Of a DNA stretch of 64,000 nt, positions 15,982 through 25,279 are shown one piece after another. A program made the translations under genes and the position numbers. The stretch is from Pseudomonas citri (GTDB lineage Bacteria > Pseudomonadota > Gammaproteobacteria > Pseudomonadales > Pseudomonadaceae): contig NZ_JAODAB010000018.1 in the NCBI RefSeq assembly GCF_025336485.1, forward strand, positions 59,022 to 123,021, given 5' to 3'. Numbering within the stretch: the stretch's first letter is position 1; every line of letters begins with the position of its first letter. The notes below the pieces were generated by a model. That model did not search any database and was not told where the DNA came from. It worked only from the letters and a program-made list of their open reading frames with translations.

Positions 15982-17319
15982 TCAGTTCCCCTGCCCTGCA
16001 TTGGATTGCTCATCGAGAATGCGATATTCGGCGCTGCGGGCGTGGCCGCTCAACGATTCGCCACGGGCCAGCACCGAAGCGGTCTTGCCCAGTTCGGACG
16101 CGCCCTGCTCGGAGCAGAAGATGATCGACGAACGCTTCTGGAAGTCATACACCCCCAGCGGCGACGAGAAGCGCGCGGTGCCGGAAGTCGGCAACACGTG
16201 GTTGGGGCCTGCGCAATAATCGCCCAGGGCCTCGGAGGTGTGGCGGCCCATGAAGATCGCCCCGGCATGGCGGATCTGTGGCAGCCAGGCCTGCGGGTCG
16301 GCGACCGACAGCTCCAGGTGTTCCGGCGCAATGCGGTTGGCGACCTCGATGGCCTGGGCCATGTCATCGACCTTGATCAGCGCGCCACGGCCGTTGATCG
16401 AGGTGTTGATGATCGCGGCGCGGTCCATGGTCGGCAGCAGCTTGTCGATGCTGGCGGCGACCTTGTCGAGGAACTCGGCGTCCGGGCTGACCAGGATCGC
16501 CTGGGCGTCTTCGTCGTGCTCGGCCTGGGAAAACAGGTCCATGGCGATCCAGTCCGGGTCGGTCAGGCCATCGCACACCACCAGGATCTCCGAAGGCCCG
16601 GCGATCATGTCGATGCCAACCTGACCGAACACGTGGCGCTTGGCGGTGGCCACGTAGATATTGCCCGGCCCGACCACCTTGTCGACCCTCGGGACGCTTT
16701 CGGTACCGTAGGCCAGTGCGGCCACGGCCTGGGCGCCACCGATGGTGAACACCCGGTCCACGCCGGCGATGCAGGCAGCGGCCAGCACCAGTTCGTTGAT
16801 TTCACCGCGCGGCGTCGGCACCACCATGACCACTTCAGTCACGCCAGCCACTTTGGCGGGGATCGCATTCATCAACACCGAGGACGGATAGGACGCCTTG
16901 CCGCCCGGCACGTACAGGCCTGCGCGATCCAGCGGCGTGACTTTCTGGCCCAGCACCGTGCCGTCGGCCTCGGTGTAGCTCCAGGAGTCCTGCTTCTGTC
17001 TTTCGTGATAGCTGCGCACCCGGGAAGCAGCCTTTTCCAGAGCTTCGCGCTGGGCCACGGTGATGCGGGTCAGGGCCAGCTCCAGGCGCGCGCGCGGCAG
17101 GATCAGGTCGGCCATGGACGCCACTTGCAGGCCGTCGAATTTCTGGGTGAATTCCACCAGGGCTTCGTCGCCACGCTCGCGCACGGCGTCGATGATGTCG
17201 AGTACCCGCTGGTTGACCGAGTCGTCAGACACACTTTCCCAGCTCAGCAGATGATCCAGATGATGTGCGAAATCCGGGTCGGCAGCGTTGAGTCGGCGAA
17301 TCGAAGTGGGAGCGGTCAT
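15982..17319 (-). CDS. hisD: Histidinol dehydrogenase
   Basis: 445 residues. Performs the last two NAD-linked steps from L-histidinol to L-histidine; zinc-dependent. Family signatures include YVPGGKASYPSSVLMNAIPA, VVGPGNIYVA, IDMIAGPSEILV and QAEHDEDAQAILV, which carries the catalytic Glu-His pair and zinc ligands, and SGPNHVLPTSGTAR-like CAGPNHVLPT near the end. It lies between hisG (123-base gap) and hisC. Confidence 0.97.
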   Translation of the reverse strand: MTAPTSIRRLNAADPDFAHHLDHLLSWESVSDDSVNQRVLDIIDAVRERGDEALVEFTQKFDGLQVASMADLILPRARLELALTRITVAQREALEKAASRVRSYHERQKQDSWSYTEADGTVLGQKVTPLDRAGLYVPGGKASYPSSVLMNAIPAKVAGVTEVVMVVPTPRGEINELVLAAACIAGVDRVFTIGGAQAVAALAYGTESVPRVDKVVGPGNIYVATAKRHVFGQVGIDMIAGPSEILVVCDGLTDPDWIAMDLFSQAEHDEDAQAILVSPDAEFLDKVAASIDKLLPTMDRAAIINTSINGRGALIKVDDMAQAIEVANRIAPEHLELSVADPQAWLPQIRHAGAIFMGRHTSEALGDYCAGPNHVLPTSGTARFSSPLGVYDFQKRSSIIFCSEQGASELGKTASVLARGESLSGHARSAEYRILDEQSNAGQGN

Positions 17320-17442
17320 AGCGAGGGCCTCATTAATGGCAAATGCTCAGGCGCCCTAAGCTACCAGTCCATTCGCGTGGGCACCTGAGAAAATTGGCTA
17401 TGACACGGATAGACGGGCGCGACGCAAGGTCGCGCGGGTGTA

Positions 17443-18078
17443 TCAGCCGCGGTGTCGCGATTCCACTGCCTGGCGCAGGGTATCGATCAGAGCCTGGATG
17501 CGGGCGTGCTGCATTTTCATCGATGCCTTGTTGACGATCAGCCGGGAGGTGACGTCCGCGATGAAATCCTGGGGTTCCAGGCCGTTCGCCCGCAGGGTGT
17601 TGCCGGTGTCGACCACGTCGATGATCTTGTCCGCCAGGCCAATCAGCGGCGCCAGCTCCATCGAGCCGTACAACTTGATGATATCGACCTGACGGCCCTG
17701 CTCGGCGTAATAACGCTTGGCAATGTTGACGAACTTGGTCGCCACCCGCAGGCGCCCCTTGGGCTCTGGCGCGCCGACTTTACCGGCGGTCATCAGCTTG
17801 CAGCGGGCGATCTTCAGGTCCAGGGGCTCGTACAGGCCCTGGCCGCCGTATTCCATCAACACGTCTTTGCCGGCGACGCCAAGGTCGGCGGCGCCATGTT
17901 CGACATACGTTGGCACGTCGGTGGCACGCACGATCAGCAAACGGACGTCGGCCTGGGTCGTGGGGATGATCAGCTTGCGGCTCTTGTCCGGATTCTCGGT
18001 CGGCACGATGCCCGCTTCGGCCAGAAGCGGCAAGGTGTCGTCAAGGATGCGGCCCTTGGACAGTGCGATGGTCAACAT
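17443..18078 (-). CDS. hisG: ATP phosphoribosyltransferase, short form
   Basis: 211 residues, the short HisG that lacks the C-terminal regulatory domain of the roughly 300-residue form. It catalyses the first step of histidine synthesis, ATP plus PRPP to phosphoribosyl-ATP. ALSKGRI at the start, TDVPTYVEHGAADLGVAGKD and VVDTGNTLRANGL (PRPP loop) are typical. Short HisG needs the HisZ subunit for activity; hisZ is not in the window and in Pseudomonas lies elsewhere. Start at 18078 agrees with the family. Confidence 0.95.
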   Translation of the reverse strand: MLTIALSKGRILDDTLPLLAEAGIVPTENPDKSRKLIIPTTQADVRLLIVRATDVPTYVEHGAADLGVAGKDVLMEYGGQGLYEPLDLKIARCKLMTAGKVGAPEPKGRLRVATKFVNIAKRYYAEQGRQVDIIKLYGSMELAPLIGLADKIIDVVDTGNTLRANGLEPQDFIADVTSRLIVNKASMKMQHARIQALIDTLRQAVESRHRG

Positions 18079-18138
18079 GGGTAACGTCAGTCCTTATCAA
18101 GGTACTCATGCCTGGTCGCAAATGGCGCCAGACACGCA

Positions 18139-18195
18139 TCGAGGGTGCAACCACCCTCGACCTGGAACGAAATCAACGGACGCCTCCCTGCGTCC
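18139..18195 (-). other. Hairpin cluster between murA and hisG
   Basis: TCGAGGGTG/CACCCTCGA (18139-18147 with 18152-18160) and GGACGC/GCGTCC (18179-18184 with 18190-18195) are perfect stems in the 153-base gap; an AAAAGT/ACTTTT pair lies closer to murA. They may separate murA from the his genes or act as an attenuator. No leader peptide rich in His was found. Confidence 0.5.
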
Positions 18196-18231
18196 AACGA
18201 AAAGTGCCTGCGCAACTTTTCCCTGCATCAA

Positions 18232-19497
18232 CTAGCCCGGAACGCGACGGATCTTGGCGCCCAGCATCTGCAGTTTTTCTTCGATGCACTCATAGCCACG
18301 GTCGATGTGGTAGATGCGATCGATCAGGGTATCGCCTTCAGCAACCAGGGCCGAGATCACCAGGCTGGCCGAGGCCCGCAGGTCGGTGGCCATCACCGGA
18401 GCACCCTTGAGCTTGTCCGCGCCCGTGACGATGGCGGTGTTGCCTTCGACCTGGATCTTGGCGCCCATGCGGTGCAGCTCGTAGACGTGCATGAAGCGGT
18501 TTTCGAAGATCGTCTCGATCACGGCGCCGGTGCCTTCGGCAATGGCGTTGAGGGAGATGAACTGCGCCTGCATGTCGGTCGGGAACGCCGGGTACGGAGC
18601 GGTCCGCACGTTGACGGCTTTTGGCCGCTTGCCGTGCATGTTCACTTCGATCCAGTCTTCGCCGCAGGTGACTTCGGCGCCGGATTCCTTGAGTTTCTCA
18701 AGGACGGCTTCAAGGATGGTCGGATCGGTGTCCTTGACCTTCACGCGGCCACCGGTCACGGCAGCGGCTACCAGGTAGGTACCGGTCTCGATCCGGTCCG
18801 GCATCACCTTGTAGGTAGCCGAATGCAGGCGCTCGACGCCATCGATGGTGATGGTGTCGGTACCGGCACCGCTGATCTTGGCGCCCATGGCAATCAGGAA
18901 GTTCGCCAGGTCGACCACTTCAGGTTCGCGGGCGGCGTTTTGCAGCACGCTACGCCCCCGGGCCAACGCCGCAGCCATCATGATGTTCTCGGTACCGGTC
19001 ACGCTGACGGTATCGAAGAAGAAGTGCGCACCGCGCAGGCCGCCTTCAGGCGCCTTGGCCTTGATATAGCCGCCTTCGACATCGATCACCGCGCCCATGG
19101 CTTCCAGGCCACGGATGTGCAGGTCCACCGGACGCGAGCCGATGGCGCAACCGCCTGGCAACGCGACTTCGGCTTCACCGAAACGGGCGACCATCGGGCC
19201 CAGCACCAGGATCGATGCGCGCATGGTTTTCACCAGCTCGTACGGGGCGACCAGAGTCTTGATGGTGCGCGGGTCGATCTCGACACTGAGCTTCTCGTCA
19301 ATCACAGGCTCGATGCCCATGCGGCCGAACAGCTCGATCATCGTGGTGATGTCGTGCAGGTGCGGCAGGTTGGCCACGGTCACCGGGCCATCGCACAGCA
19401 GGGTCGCGGCCAGGATCGGCAGGGCGGAGTTCTTTGCCCCGGAAATACGGATTTCGCCATCAAGACGAGCGCCGCCGGTAATAATCAGTTTATCCAT
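18232..19497 (-). CDS. murA: UDP-N-acetylglucosamine enolpyruvyl transferase
   Basis: 421 residues (E. coli 419). Catalyses the first committed step of peptidoglycan synthesis, transfer of enolpyruvate from PEP to UDP-GlcNAc; target of fosfomycin. Lys22 in SGAKNSALP and the catalytic Cys117 in LPGGCAIGSRPVDLH are present, so the enzyme should be fosfomycin-sensitive. Located downstream of ibaG as in other gamma-proteobacteria. Confidence 0.97.
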   Translation of the reverse strand: MDKLIITGGARLDGEIRISGAKNSALPILAATLLCDGPVTVANLPHLHDITTMIELFGRMGIEPVIDEKLSVEIDPRTIKTLVAPYELVKTMRASILVLGPMVARFGEAEVALPGGCAIGSRPVDLHIRGLEAMGAVIDVEGGYIKAKAPEGGLRGAHFFFDTVSVTGTENIMMAAALARGRSVLQNAAREPEVVDLANFLIAMGAKISGAGTDTITIDGVERLHSATYKVMPDRIETGTYLVAAAVTGGRVKVKDTDPTILEAVLEKLKESGAEVTCGEDWIEVNMHGKRPKAVNVRTAPYPAFPTDMQAQFISLNAIAEGTGAVIETIFENRFMHVYELHRMGAKIQVEGNTAIVTGADKLKGAPVMATDLRASASLVISALVAEGDTLIDRIYHIDRGYECIEEKLQMLGAKIRRVPG

Positions 19498-19519
19498 AAG
19501 AATCTCGAGGCCCTTGGGC

Positions 19520-19759
19520 TCAGGTGCGCTCGGCCCAGGCCGCGCGGCTGAAAAATTTCATCGTGACCGCATGGATGCTGCCATCGGCGATCCACGGGTT
19601 CAAATGGGCATAGATGCTCTGCTGACGCTTGACCGGGCTCAATGCCGCCAGGTCGTCGCTAATCACGTTCAGCTGAAAGTTGCAGCCTTCGCCTTCAACT
19701 TCTACCTGAGCTCCGGGCAAATTTGCTTCAAGGAAGCTCTTTACTTCGTTGGCCTGCAT
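19520..19759 (-). CDS. ibaG: BolA-family protein IbaG
   Basis: 79 residues from the ATG at 19759 (TTGAGG at good spacing; longer frame rejected). A small BolA-like protein that in other bacteria works with monothiol glutaredoxins in Fe-S or acid-stress functions. Seen: MQANEVKSFLEANLPGA, HLNPWIADGSIHAVTMKFFS. Placement immediately before murA and after the mla genes is the usual YrbA/IbaG position. Confidence 0.9.
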   Translation of the reverse strand: MQANEVKSFLEANLPGAQVEVEGEGCNFQLNVISDDLAALSPVKRQQSIYAHLNPWIADGSIHAVTMKFFSRAAWAERT

Positions 19760-19873
19760 GCTCAACCTCAATCGGCGCCCTGTGCGCACGGGTCGCACAT
19801 CATACAAAAAAGCCCCGCGACTGCGAACCCCGCGCAGCAGGACTCTGACAGAGGGCTTTGCAACGGACGTGGG

Positions 19874-20191
19874 TCAGGGATGCGCCAACAGCTCGGTCAG
19901 TTCGCTGACCTGGGCAATTTCGCGCATGTCTTCGGGCATCCCTCGGATGCTCCAGGTCTTGCCCGCAGCCTTGGCGTCACGCATGAAGCACAGCAGCAAC
20001 GACAGGCCGACGCTGCTGGACTTGCGCACCGCCGAGCAATCGATCACCACTTCGGCGGCGCGCGCGGACTTGATCAGCGCCTGGCCCTGCTTGCGCAGGG
20101 CCGGGCCGGTGCGGTAATCCAGCACGCCACTGAGCAACAATTCGCCGGCCTCGCCCAGGCGTACAGCCGACTCACTTGCCAAGTCACTCAT
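19874..20191 (-). CDS. mlaB: STAS-domain lipid asymmetry protein MlaB
   Basis: 105 residues from the ATG at 20191. A cytoplasmic STAS domain protein that binds the MlaF ATPase and stabilises the MlaFEDB complex in the inner membrane. The STAS core VVIDCSAVRKSSSVGLSLLL is clear. Its start overlaps the mlaC stop by four bases (ATGA), showing translational coupling. Last gene of mlaFEDCB. Confidence 0.9.
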   Translation of the reverse strand: MSDLASESAVRLGEAGELLLSGVLDYRTGPALRKQGQALIKSARAAEVVIDCSAVRKSSSVGLSLLLCFMRDAKAAGKTWSIRGMPEDMREIAQVSELTELLAHP

Positions 20192-20841
20192 TGCGCCTGC
20201 TTCTCCTGGGCATCCTTGGCGACGTCCTTGGCCTTGGCGACTTCCCCGGCCCAACCATCGATGGTCTTGTCCAGGTCATTGCCATTGCGCTGCATCGCAT
20301 CGGCGAACTGGTCACGGAACAACTTGCCAATGTTGATGCCGTTGATGATCACATTGCGGACCTTCCACTCTTCGCTGACTTTCTCGAGGGTGTAGGACAC
20401 CGGATAGATCGCACCATTGTTGCCCTTGACCTGCATGTCGACACTGGTACGGCTGCCGCTTTCATCCTTGGCCGGCGAAACGGTGATGCCCTGGTTGTTG
20501 TATTCGAGCAAGGCGTTGCCATAGAACTGCATCAGGCTGCGCTTGAAGTTCTCCTGGAAACGGGTCATCTGCGCTGGGGTCGCCTTGCGCGAGAACTTGA
20601 CGGTCATGATGCTCCGGGAGATGCCGTCGGCGTCCACCACGGGCCCCACGATACCGTTGAGCGCGTCATAGAACGCGCCCGGGTCCTGTTTGTAACGCTC
20701 TTTATTGGCGGAAAGGTCTGCCAACAACCGGGTCGTAGTGTCCTGGATGATGTCGTGGGCCGACGGCGCGGCCACGGCATTGGCCATCATCGGCAGCACC
20801 GCGAGCAACACCAGCAGGCTACGTCGCAGGATAGAGATCAT
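20188..20841 (-). CDS. mlaC: Periplasmic phospholipid carrier MlaC
   Basis: 217 residues from the ATG at 20841; an ATG at 20856 overlaps the GAGGAG ribosome site and is rejected. A signal peptide ends near MANAVAA. MlaC shuttles phospholipids across the periplasm between the outer-membrane MlaA complex and MlaFEDB. Typical features: a Tyr- and Phe-rich lipid-binding fold with FYDALNGIVGPVVD, MTRFQENFKRSLMQFYGNAL and WKVRNVIINGINIG near residues 165-178. Confidence 0.93.
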   Translation of the reverse strand: MISILRRSLLVLLAVLPMMANAVAAPSAHDIIQDTTTRLLADLSANKERYKQDPGAFYDALNGIVGPVVDADGISRSIMTVKFSRKATPAQMTRFQENFKRSLMQFYGNALLEYNNQGITVSPAKDESGSRTSVDMQVKGNNGAIYPVSYTLEKVSEEWKVRNVIINGINIGKLFRDQFADAMQRNGNDLDKTIDGWAGEVAKAKDVAKDAQEKQAQ

Positions 20842-20852
20842 TCGAAAGCTCC

Positions 20853-21320
20853 TCATTTGGCGTCTTTGCTAACGGTATTGAGCAGGAATTTACCGATCAG
20901 GTCCTCGAGCACCAGCGACGACTGCGTGTCGTGGATGGTCCCACCGTCCTTGAGCAGGGTTTCTTCCCCGCCCACGCTGATGCCGATGTACTTCTCGCCC
21001 AGCAGGCCGGCCGTGAGGATCGATGCAGTGGAGTCGGTCGGCAGGTTATCCACGCGCTTTTCCAACTGCAGCGTCACGCGGCCAGTGAAACTGTCGCGAT
21101 CCAGATCGATTGCCGTGACCTTGCCAATGGTCACGCCGGCCATGGTCACCTTTGCTCTGACAGTCAAACCGGCGATATTGTCGAAATAGGCATAAAGTTT
21201 ATAGGTATCGGTACTCGCGGTCGGCGCCAGTCCACTGACCCGCAGGGCCAGCAGCAGCAAAGCCAGGATGCCAGCCAGCAGGAAAAGGCCGACACCGATT
21301 TCCAGGGTGCGGTTTTGCAT
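20853..21320 (-). CDS. mlaD: MCE-domain substrate-binding protein MlaD
   Basis: 155 residues: one N-terminal membrane helix (about 6-27) then a single MCE domain (about 39-118, with YFDNIAGLTVRAKVTMAGV and LTAGLLGEKYIGISVGG). MlaD hexamers form the periplasmic lipid channel on MlaE. Its ATG shares one base with the mlaE stop (TGATG). Confidence 0.95.
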   Translation of the reverse strand: MQNRTLEIGVGLFLLAGILALLLLALRVSGLAPTASTDTYKLYAYFDNIAGLTVRAKVTMAGVTIGKVTAIDLDRDSFTGRVTLQLEKRVDNLPTDSTASILTAGLLGEKYIGISVGGEETLLKDGGTIHDTQSSLVLEDLIGKFLLNTVSKDAK

Positions 21321-22117
21321 CAGAAATCTCCAAACATCAAGGCGGTCAGAATAAAGTCAAGGCCCAGCACTGCCAGCGAGGCGTACACCACGGTCTTGGT
21401 TGTGGCACGGCTGATCCCCTCTGACGTGGGTTCACAGTCATAACCCTGGAACACGGCGATCCAAGTCACCACGAAGGCGAATACGGCGCTTTTGATCACG
21501 CCATTGAGTACATCGTCGAGGAAATCGACACTGTTCTGCATGTTGGACCAGAAGGAGCCTTCATAGACCCCCAGCCAGTCGACAGCCACCCAGGAACCGC
21601 CCCAGATCCCCACGACGCTGAAGATGATCGCCAGCACCGGCAAGGAAATGAAACCGGCCCACAGGCGTGGGGCGATGATGTACTTGAGCGGGTCGACACC
21701 AATCATTTCCAGGCTGGACAACTGCTCGGTGGACTTCATGTTGCCGATCTCGGCCGTTAGCGCCGAACCGGCACGGCCGGCGAACAGCAACGCGGTCACC
21801 ACCGGACCGAGCTCACGCAGCAACGTCAGCGCAACCATCTGCCCGACCGCCTGCTCCGAACCGTAGCTGGACAGGATGTTGAACCCCTGCAGCGCCAACA
21901 CCATGCCGATGAAGATCCCGGAGACCACGATGATCACCAGGCTCATCACACCCACCGAGTGCAATTGCTTGACCAGCAGGCCAAAACCTCCACCCGTCGA
22001 GTTGCGCCCCAGCAAGGCGTGCATCAGGAACAGCGAGGAACGGCCCAGCACGGCCAGCACGTCGATACCGGAGCGACCGAACAGGCGGATTCTTTCTATC
22101 AGTGATTTCTTGCGCAT
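21320..22117 (-). CDS. mlaE: Lipid ABC transporter permease MlaE
   Basis: 265 residues, five or so membrane helices after an amphipathic start (IERIRLFGRSGIDVL). The permease of the MlaFEDB importer/exporter. Motifs AGRAGSALTAEIGNMKSTEQLSSLEMIGVDPLKY (the EQ-loop contact with MlaF) and FVVTWIAVFQGYDCEPTSEG are characteristic; only short parts are quoted here. Start shares one base with the mlaF stop. Confidence 0.95.
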   Translation of the reverse strand: MRKKSLIERIRLFGRSGIDVLAVLGRSSLFLMHALLGRNSTGGGFGLLVKQLHSVGVMSLVIIVVSGIFIGMVLALQGFNILSSYGSEQAVGQMVALTLLRELGPVVTALLFAGRAGSALTAEIGNMKSTEQLSSLEMIGVDPLKYIIAPRLWAGFISLPVLAIIFSVVGIWGGSWVAVDWLGVYEGSFWSNMQNSVDFLDDVLNGVIKSAVFAFVVTWIAVFQGYDCEPTSEGISRATTKTVVYASLAVLGLDFILTALMFGDF

Positions 22118-22926
22118 CAGCGCTTCCCCAGCAGGTCGGTGCGGTAATCCGTGGCCGGAAAATGGAACGCCACCGGGCCGTCCGGATCCCCCTTCATGAA
22201 TTGGTGGATGCGCGGGTTGTCGGAATTCATCAATTCCTGGGGCGTGCCCTGCCCCAGCACCTGGCCATCGCCTACCACATAGATGTAGTCGGCAATACTG
22301 GCGGTCTCGGCCAGGTCGTGGGAGACCACGATACTGGTGATGCCCAACGCATCGTTGAGCAGGCGGATCAGGCGCACGAGCACGCCCATGGCGATCGGGT
22401 CCTGGCCGACGAAGGGCTCGTCGTACATGAGGATCTTCGGGTCCAGGGCAATCGCCCGCGCCAGGGCGACCCGGCGCTTCATGCCACCGGAAAGTTCGTC
22501 CGGCATCAGGTCGAGGGCGCCACGCAGCCCGACGGCCTGCAACTTGAGCAGGACGATGTCGCGGATCATCTCCTCCGGCAGGTCGGTATGGACCCGCAGG
22601 GGAAACGCCACGTTCTCGAAGACATCGAGGTCGGTAAACAGCGCACCGCTCTGGAACAGCACGCCCATGTGCTTGCGCGCGTCGAACAGGTCACCGCGCG
22701 ACAGCGTGGGCAGATTCTGGCCGTTGACCCAGACCTCACCGGCGTTGGGGCGCAACTGGGCACCCATCAGCCGCAACAGGGTGGTCTTGCCACACCCGGA
22801 AGGCCCCATGATGCCGGTCACCTTGCCGCGGGGGATGCGAATATCGATGTCATTGAAAATGCTGCGCGTCCCTCGCTTGAAGGACAATCCCTTCAGCTCG
22901 ACCGCGTAGGCGTTGTCGGCACTCAT
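22117..22926 (-). CDS. mlaF: Lipid ABC transporter ATPase MlaF
   Basis: 269 residues, with AAGGAG five bases before the ATG. ABC ATPase: Walker A GPSGCGKTTLL (about residues 40-50), signature LSGGMKRRVALARAI, Walker B ILMYDEPFVGQDP and switch HDL. First gene of mlaFEDCB, which maintains outer-membrane lipid asymmetry. It is divergent from kdsD across a 276-base region that should hold both promoters. Confidence 0.95.
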   Translation of the reverse strand: MSADNAYAVELKGLSFKRGTRSIFNDIDIRIPRGKVTGIMGPSGCGKTTLLRLMGAQLRPNAGEVWVNGQNLPTLSRGDLFDARKHMGVLFQSGALFTDLDVFENVAFPLRVHTDLPEEMIRDIVLLKLQAVGLRGALDLMPDELSGGMKRRVALARAIALDPKILMYDEPFVGQDPIAMGVLVRLIRLLNDALGITSIVVSHDLAETASIADYIYVVGDGQVLGQGTPQELMNSDNPRIHQFMKGDPDGPVAFHFPATDYRTDLLGKR

Positions 22927-23162
22927 CTAAACTCCTTGCGATGCAGCCTCACGTTCGAGTGCCCTGGCCAGCCGACATACGACGGTACCGCCGGGCACGC
23001 GAACCGGCGGCGAACTATATCACTGCAACAGCCCTGCGCCCAAGGCCACCACCGCGCCTGTTAAGCCTGGTTTAAGGTAAAAAGCAACATTCTATGTCGG
23101 CCCCTGCGCGCCCTTCGGGCAACCCCATGACGAACTTACGTGAGGGAATCGTTCATTGCCGC

Positions 23163-23168
23163 TATAAT
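23163..23168 (+). promoter_or_regulatory. Candidate -10 box of the kdsD operon
   Basis: A perfect TATAAT lies 35 bases before the kdsD ATG. No good -35 hexamer is found at 16-18 bases, so the promoter is either activator-assisted or the call is wrong. Confidence 0.4.
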
Positions 23169-23202
23169 CGCCGCCTTTTCATCAGGCTATACGACTTCTG
23201 AC

Positions 23203-24177
23203 ATGAGCCAATCCAGCGACCTGATTCAATCGGCACAACGTACCATCCGCCTCGAACTCGAAGCCGTGCAAGGCTTGCTGCCCCATATCGACGCTGATTT
23301 CGTACGTGCCTGCGAGATGATTCTGGCCAGCAAGGGCCGCGTAGTCGTGGTCGGCATGGGCAAGTCCGGGCACATCGGCAACAAGATCGCCGCCACCCTG
23401 GCCAGCACCGGTACCACGGCGTTCTTTGTCCACCCGGCCGAAGCCAGCCATGGGGACATGGGCATGATCACCCGTGAGGATGTCATCCTGGCCCTGTCCA
23501 ACTCCGGCTCGACCAATGAGATCGTCACCCTGCTGCCCTTGATCAAGCGCCTGGGCATCCAGTTGATCAGTATCACTGGCAATCCGGATTCGCCACTGGC
23601 CAAGGCCGCCGAGGTGAACCTCAACGTCCATGTCGAGCATGAAGCCTGCCCATTGAACCTGGCGCCGACCTCCTCCACCACCGCCGCCCTGGTCATGGGC
23701 GACGCCCTGGCCGTGGCCCTGCTGGAAGCCAGGGGCTTCACCGCCGAGGACTTCGCCTTCTCCCACCCCGGTGGAGCACTGGGTCGTCGGCTGCTGCTGA
23801 AAGTCGAGAACGTCATGCACGCAGGCCAGGAACTGCCGCAGGTGCAACGCGGCACGCTGCTCAAGGACGCGCTCATGGAAATGACCCGCAAGGGCCTGGG
23901 CATGACGGTGATCCTCGAAGCCGACGGCAAGCTCGCCGGGATCTTCACCGACGGAGACCTGCGCCGCACCCTGGACCGCACCATCGACATCCACAGCGCG
24001 ACCATCGACCAGGTCATGACCCCCCACGGCAAGACCGCCCGCGCAGAAATGCTCGCCGCCGAGGCCTTGAAAATCATGGAAGACCACAAGATCAACGCCT
24101 TGGTGGTGGTCGACGCAGAGGACCGGCCGGTAGGCGCGCTGAACATGCACGATTTGCTGCGTGCGGGAGTGATGTAA
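23203..24177 (+). CDS. kdsD: Arabinose-5-phosphate isomerase
   Basis: 324 residues from the ATG at 23203; the frame extends upstream but the family begins here. Converts ribulose-5-phosphate to arabinose-5-phosphate for Kdo synthesis. An SIS domain (about 35-175; VVVVGMGKSGHIGNKIA, STGTTAFFVHPAEASHGD, ALSNSGSTNEIV) is followed by two CBS domains (about 205-320). Abuts kdsC with no intergenic base, heading kdsD-kdsC-lptC-lptA-lptB. Confidence 0.95.
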   Translation: MSQSSDLIQSAQRTIRLELEAVQGLLPHIDADFVRACEMILASKGRVVVVGMGKSGHIGNKIAATLASTGTTAFFVHPAEASHGDMGMITREDVILALSNSGSTNEIVTLLPLIKRLGIQLISITGNPDSPLAKAAEVNLNVHVEHEACPLNLAPTSSTTAALVMGDALAVALLEARGFTAEDFAFSHPGGALGRRLLLKVENVMHAGQELPQVQRGTLLKDALMEMTRKGLGMTVILEADGKLAGIFTDGDLRRTLDRTIDIHSATIDQVMTPHGKTARAEMLAAEALKIMEDHKINALVVVDAEDRPVGALNMHDLLRAGVM

Positions 24178-24702
24178 ATGAACACAGACCTGTTGCAACG
24201 CGGCAAGGCGATCAAGCTGGCGGTGTTCGATGTGGACGGCGTGCTGACCGACGGCCGCCTGTATTTCCTCGAAGACGGCAGCGAATTCAAGACGTTCAAC
24301 ACCCTCGACGGCCAGGGCATCAAGATGCTGATGGCCGCTGGCGTGCAAACAGCCATCATCAGCGGCCGCAAGACCCCGGTGGTCGAGCGGCGCGCCAGGA
24401 ACCTCGGCATCCCCCACCTTTACCAGGGTCGCGAGGACAAACTGGTGGTGCTGGACGAACTGCTGGGGCAGCTCAATCTAAGCTATGAACAGGTCGCCTA
24501 CCTGGGTGACGACCTGCCGGACCTGCCGGTGATTCGCCGGGTCGGCCTGGGCATGGCGGTCGCCAACGCGGCCGGTTTCGTACGCGAACACGCCCACGGC
24601 GTCACCACGGCACGAGGCGGCGAAGGTGCGGCCCGTGAATTCTGTGAACTGATCCTGCGCGCCCAGGGCCGCCTCGAAGCGGCCAACGCCGCGTACCTGT
24701 GA
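24178..24702 (+). CDS. kdsC: Kdo-8-phosphate phosphatase
   Basis: 174 residues, HAD superfamily class C0 without cap. Dephosphorylates Kdo-8-phosphate to Kdo. The nucleophile Asp18 and Asp20 are in VFDVDGVLTDGRLYF; IISGRKTPVVERRA and YLGDDLPDLPVI give motifs II and III. ATG directly follows the kdsD TAA. Confidence 0.95.
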   Translation: MNTDLLQRGKAIKLAVFDVDGVLTDGRLYFLEDGSEFKTFNTLDGQGIKMLMAAGVQTAIISGRKTPVVERRARNLGIPHLYQGREDKLVVLDELLGQLNLSYEQVAYLGDDLPDLPVIRRVGLGMAVANAAGFVREHAHGVTTARGGEGAAREFCELILRAQGRLEAANAAYL

Positions 24703-24709
24703 GCCATTT

Positions 24710-25279
24710 ATGCTGAGCAAAAAGATTCGCACCCTCGTGGTGTTCGGTTGTATCGCGGCGATATTCGCGGCGGTCGGCTATTGGAACATCAGCCCGGAAC
24801 GCTTTCTCGACCAGCCGGCAGCCACGGTCGAGGAGCACATCGACTGGTATGCGACCAACACCCATACCCTGCAATACCTGCCCGATGGCAAGGTGCAGTA
24901 CGAAATGACGTCCGACAAGGTCGATCACGTCAAGGCCACCGACATCACCCTGGTTACCAAGCCGGACCTGAACATGTTCCGCGGCACCGCATTCCCGTGG
25001 CACGTGCAGAGCGAGCACGCCGAAGTCAATTCCGGCGGCACCGAGGTGGAGCTGATCGACTCGGTGCGCGTTGCGCGAACCGATGAGAAAAACCGCACGA
25101 CCATCATCACCAGCACGCGCATGACCGTGTTCCCACAGCAGCAATATGCGCAGACCCAGCAACCCGTTAGAATCGACGGCGCCGGGGGGGTATCGACCGG
25201 CACGGGAATGAAGGCGTATTTGAAGGAAAGCAGGATACACCTGCTATCGAACGTAAGAGGACAGTATGAAGCTCGCTAA
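24710..25279 (+). CDS. lptC: LPS export protein LptC
   Basis: 189 residues with one N-terminal membrane helix (about 8-25) and a periplasmic beta-jellyroll. LptC joins the LptB2FG ATPase to LptA in the LPS bridge. Seen: ATNTHTLQYLPDGKVQYEM, TVFPQQQYAQT and a C-terminal SNVRGQYE typical of the family. Its last 14 bases overlap lptA. Confidence 0.92.
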   Translation: MLSKKIRTLVVFGCIAAIFAAVGYWNISPERFLDQPAATVEEHIDWYATNTHTLQYLPDGKVQYEMTSDKVDHVKATDITLVTKPDLNMFRGTAFPWHVQSEHAEVNSGGTEVELIDSVRVARTDEKNRTTIITSTRMTVFPQQQYAQTQQPVRIDGAGGVSTGTGMKAYLKESRIHLLSNVRGQYEAR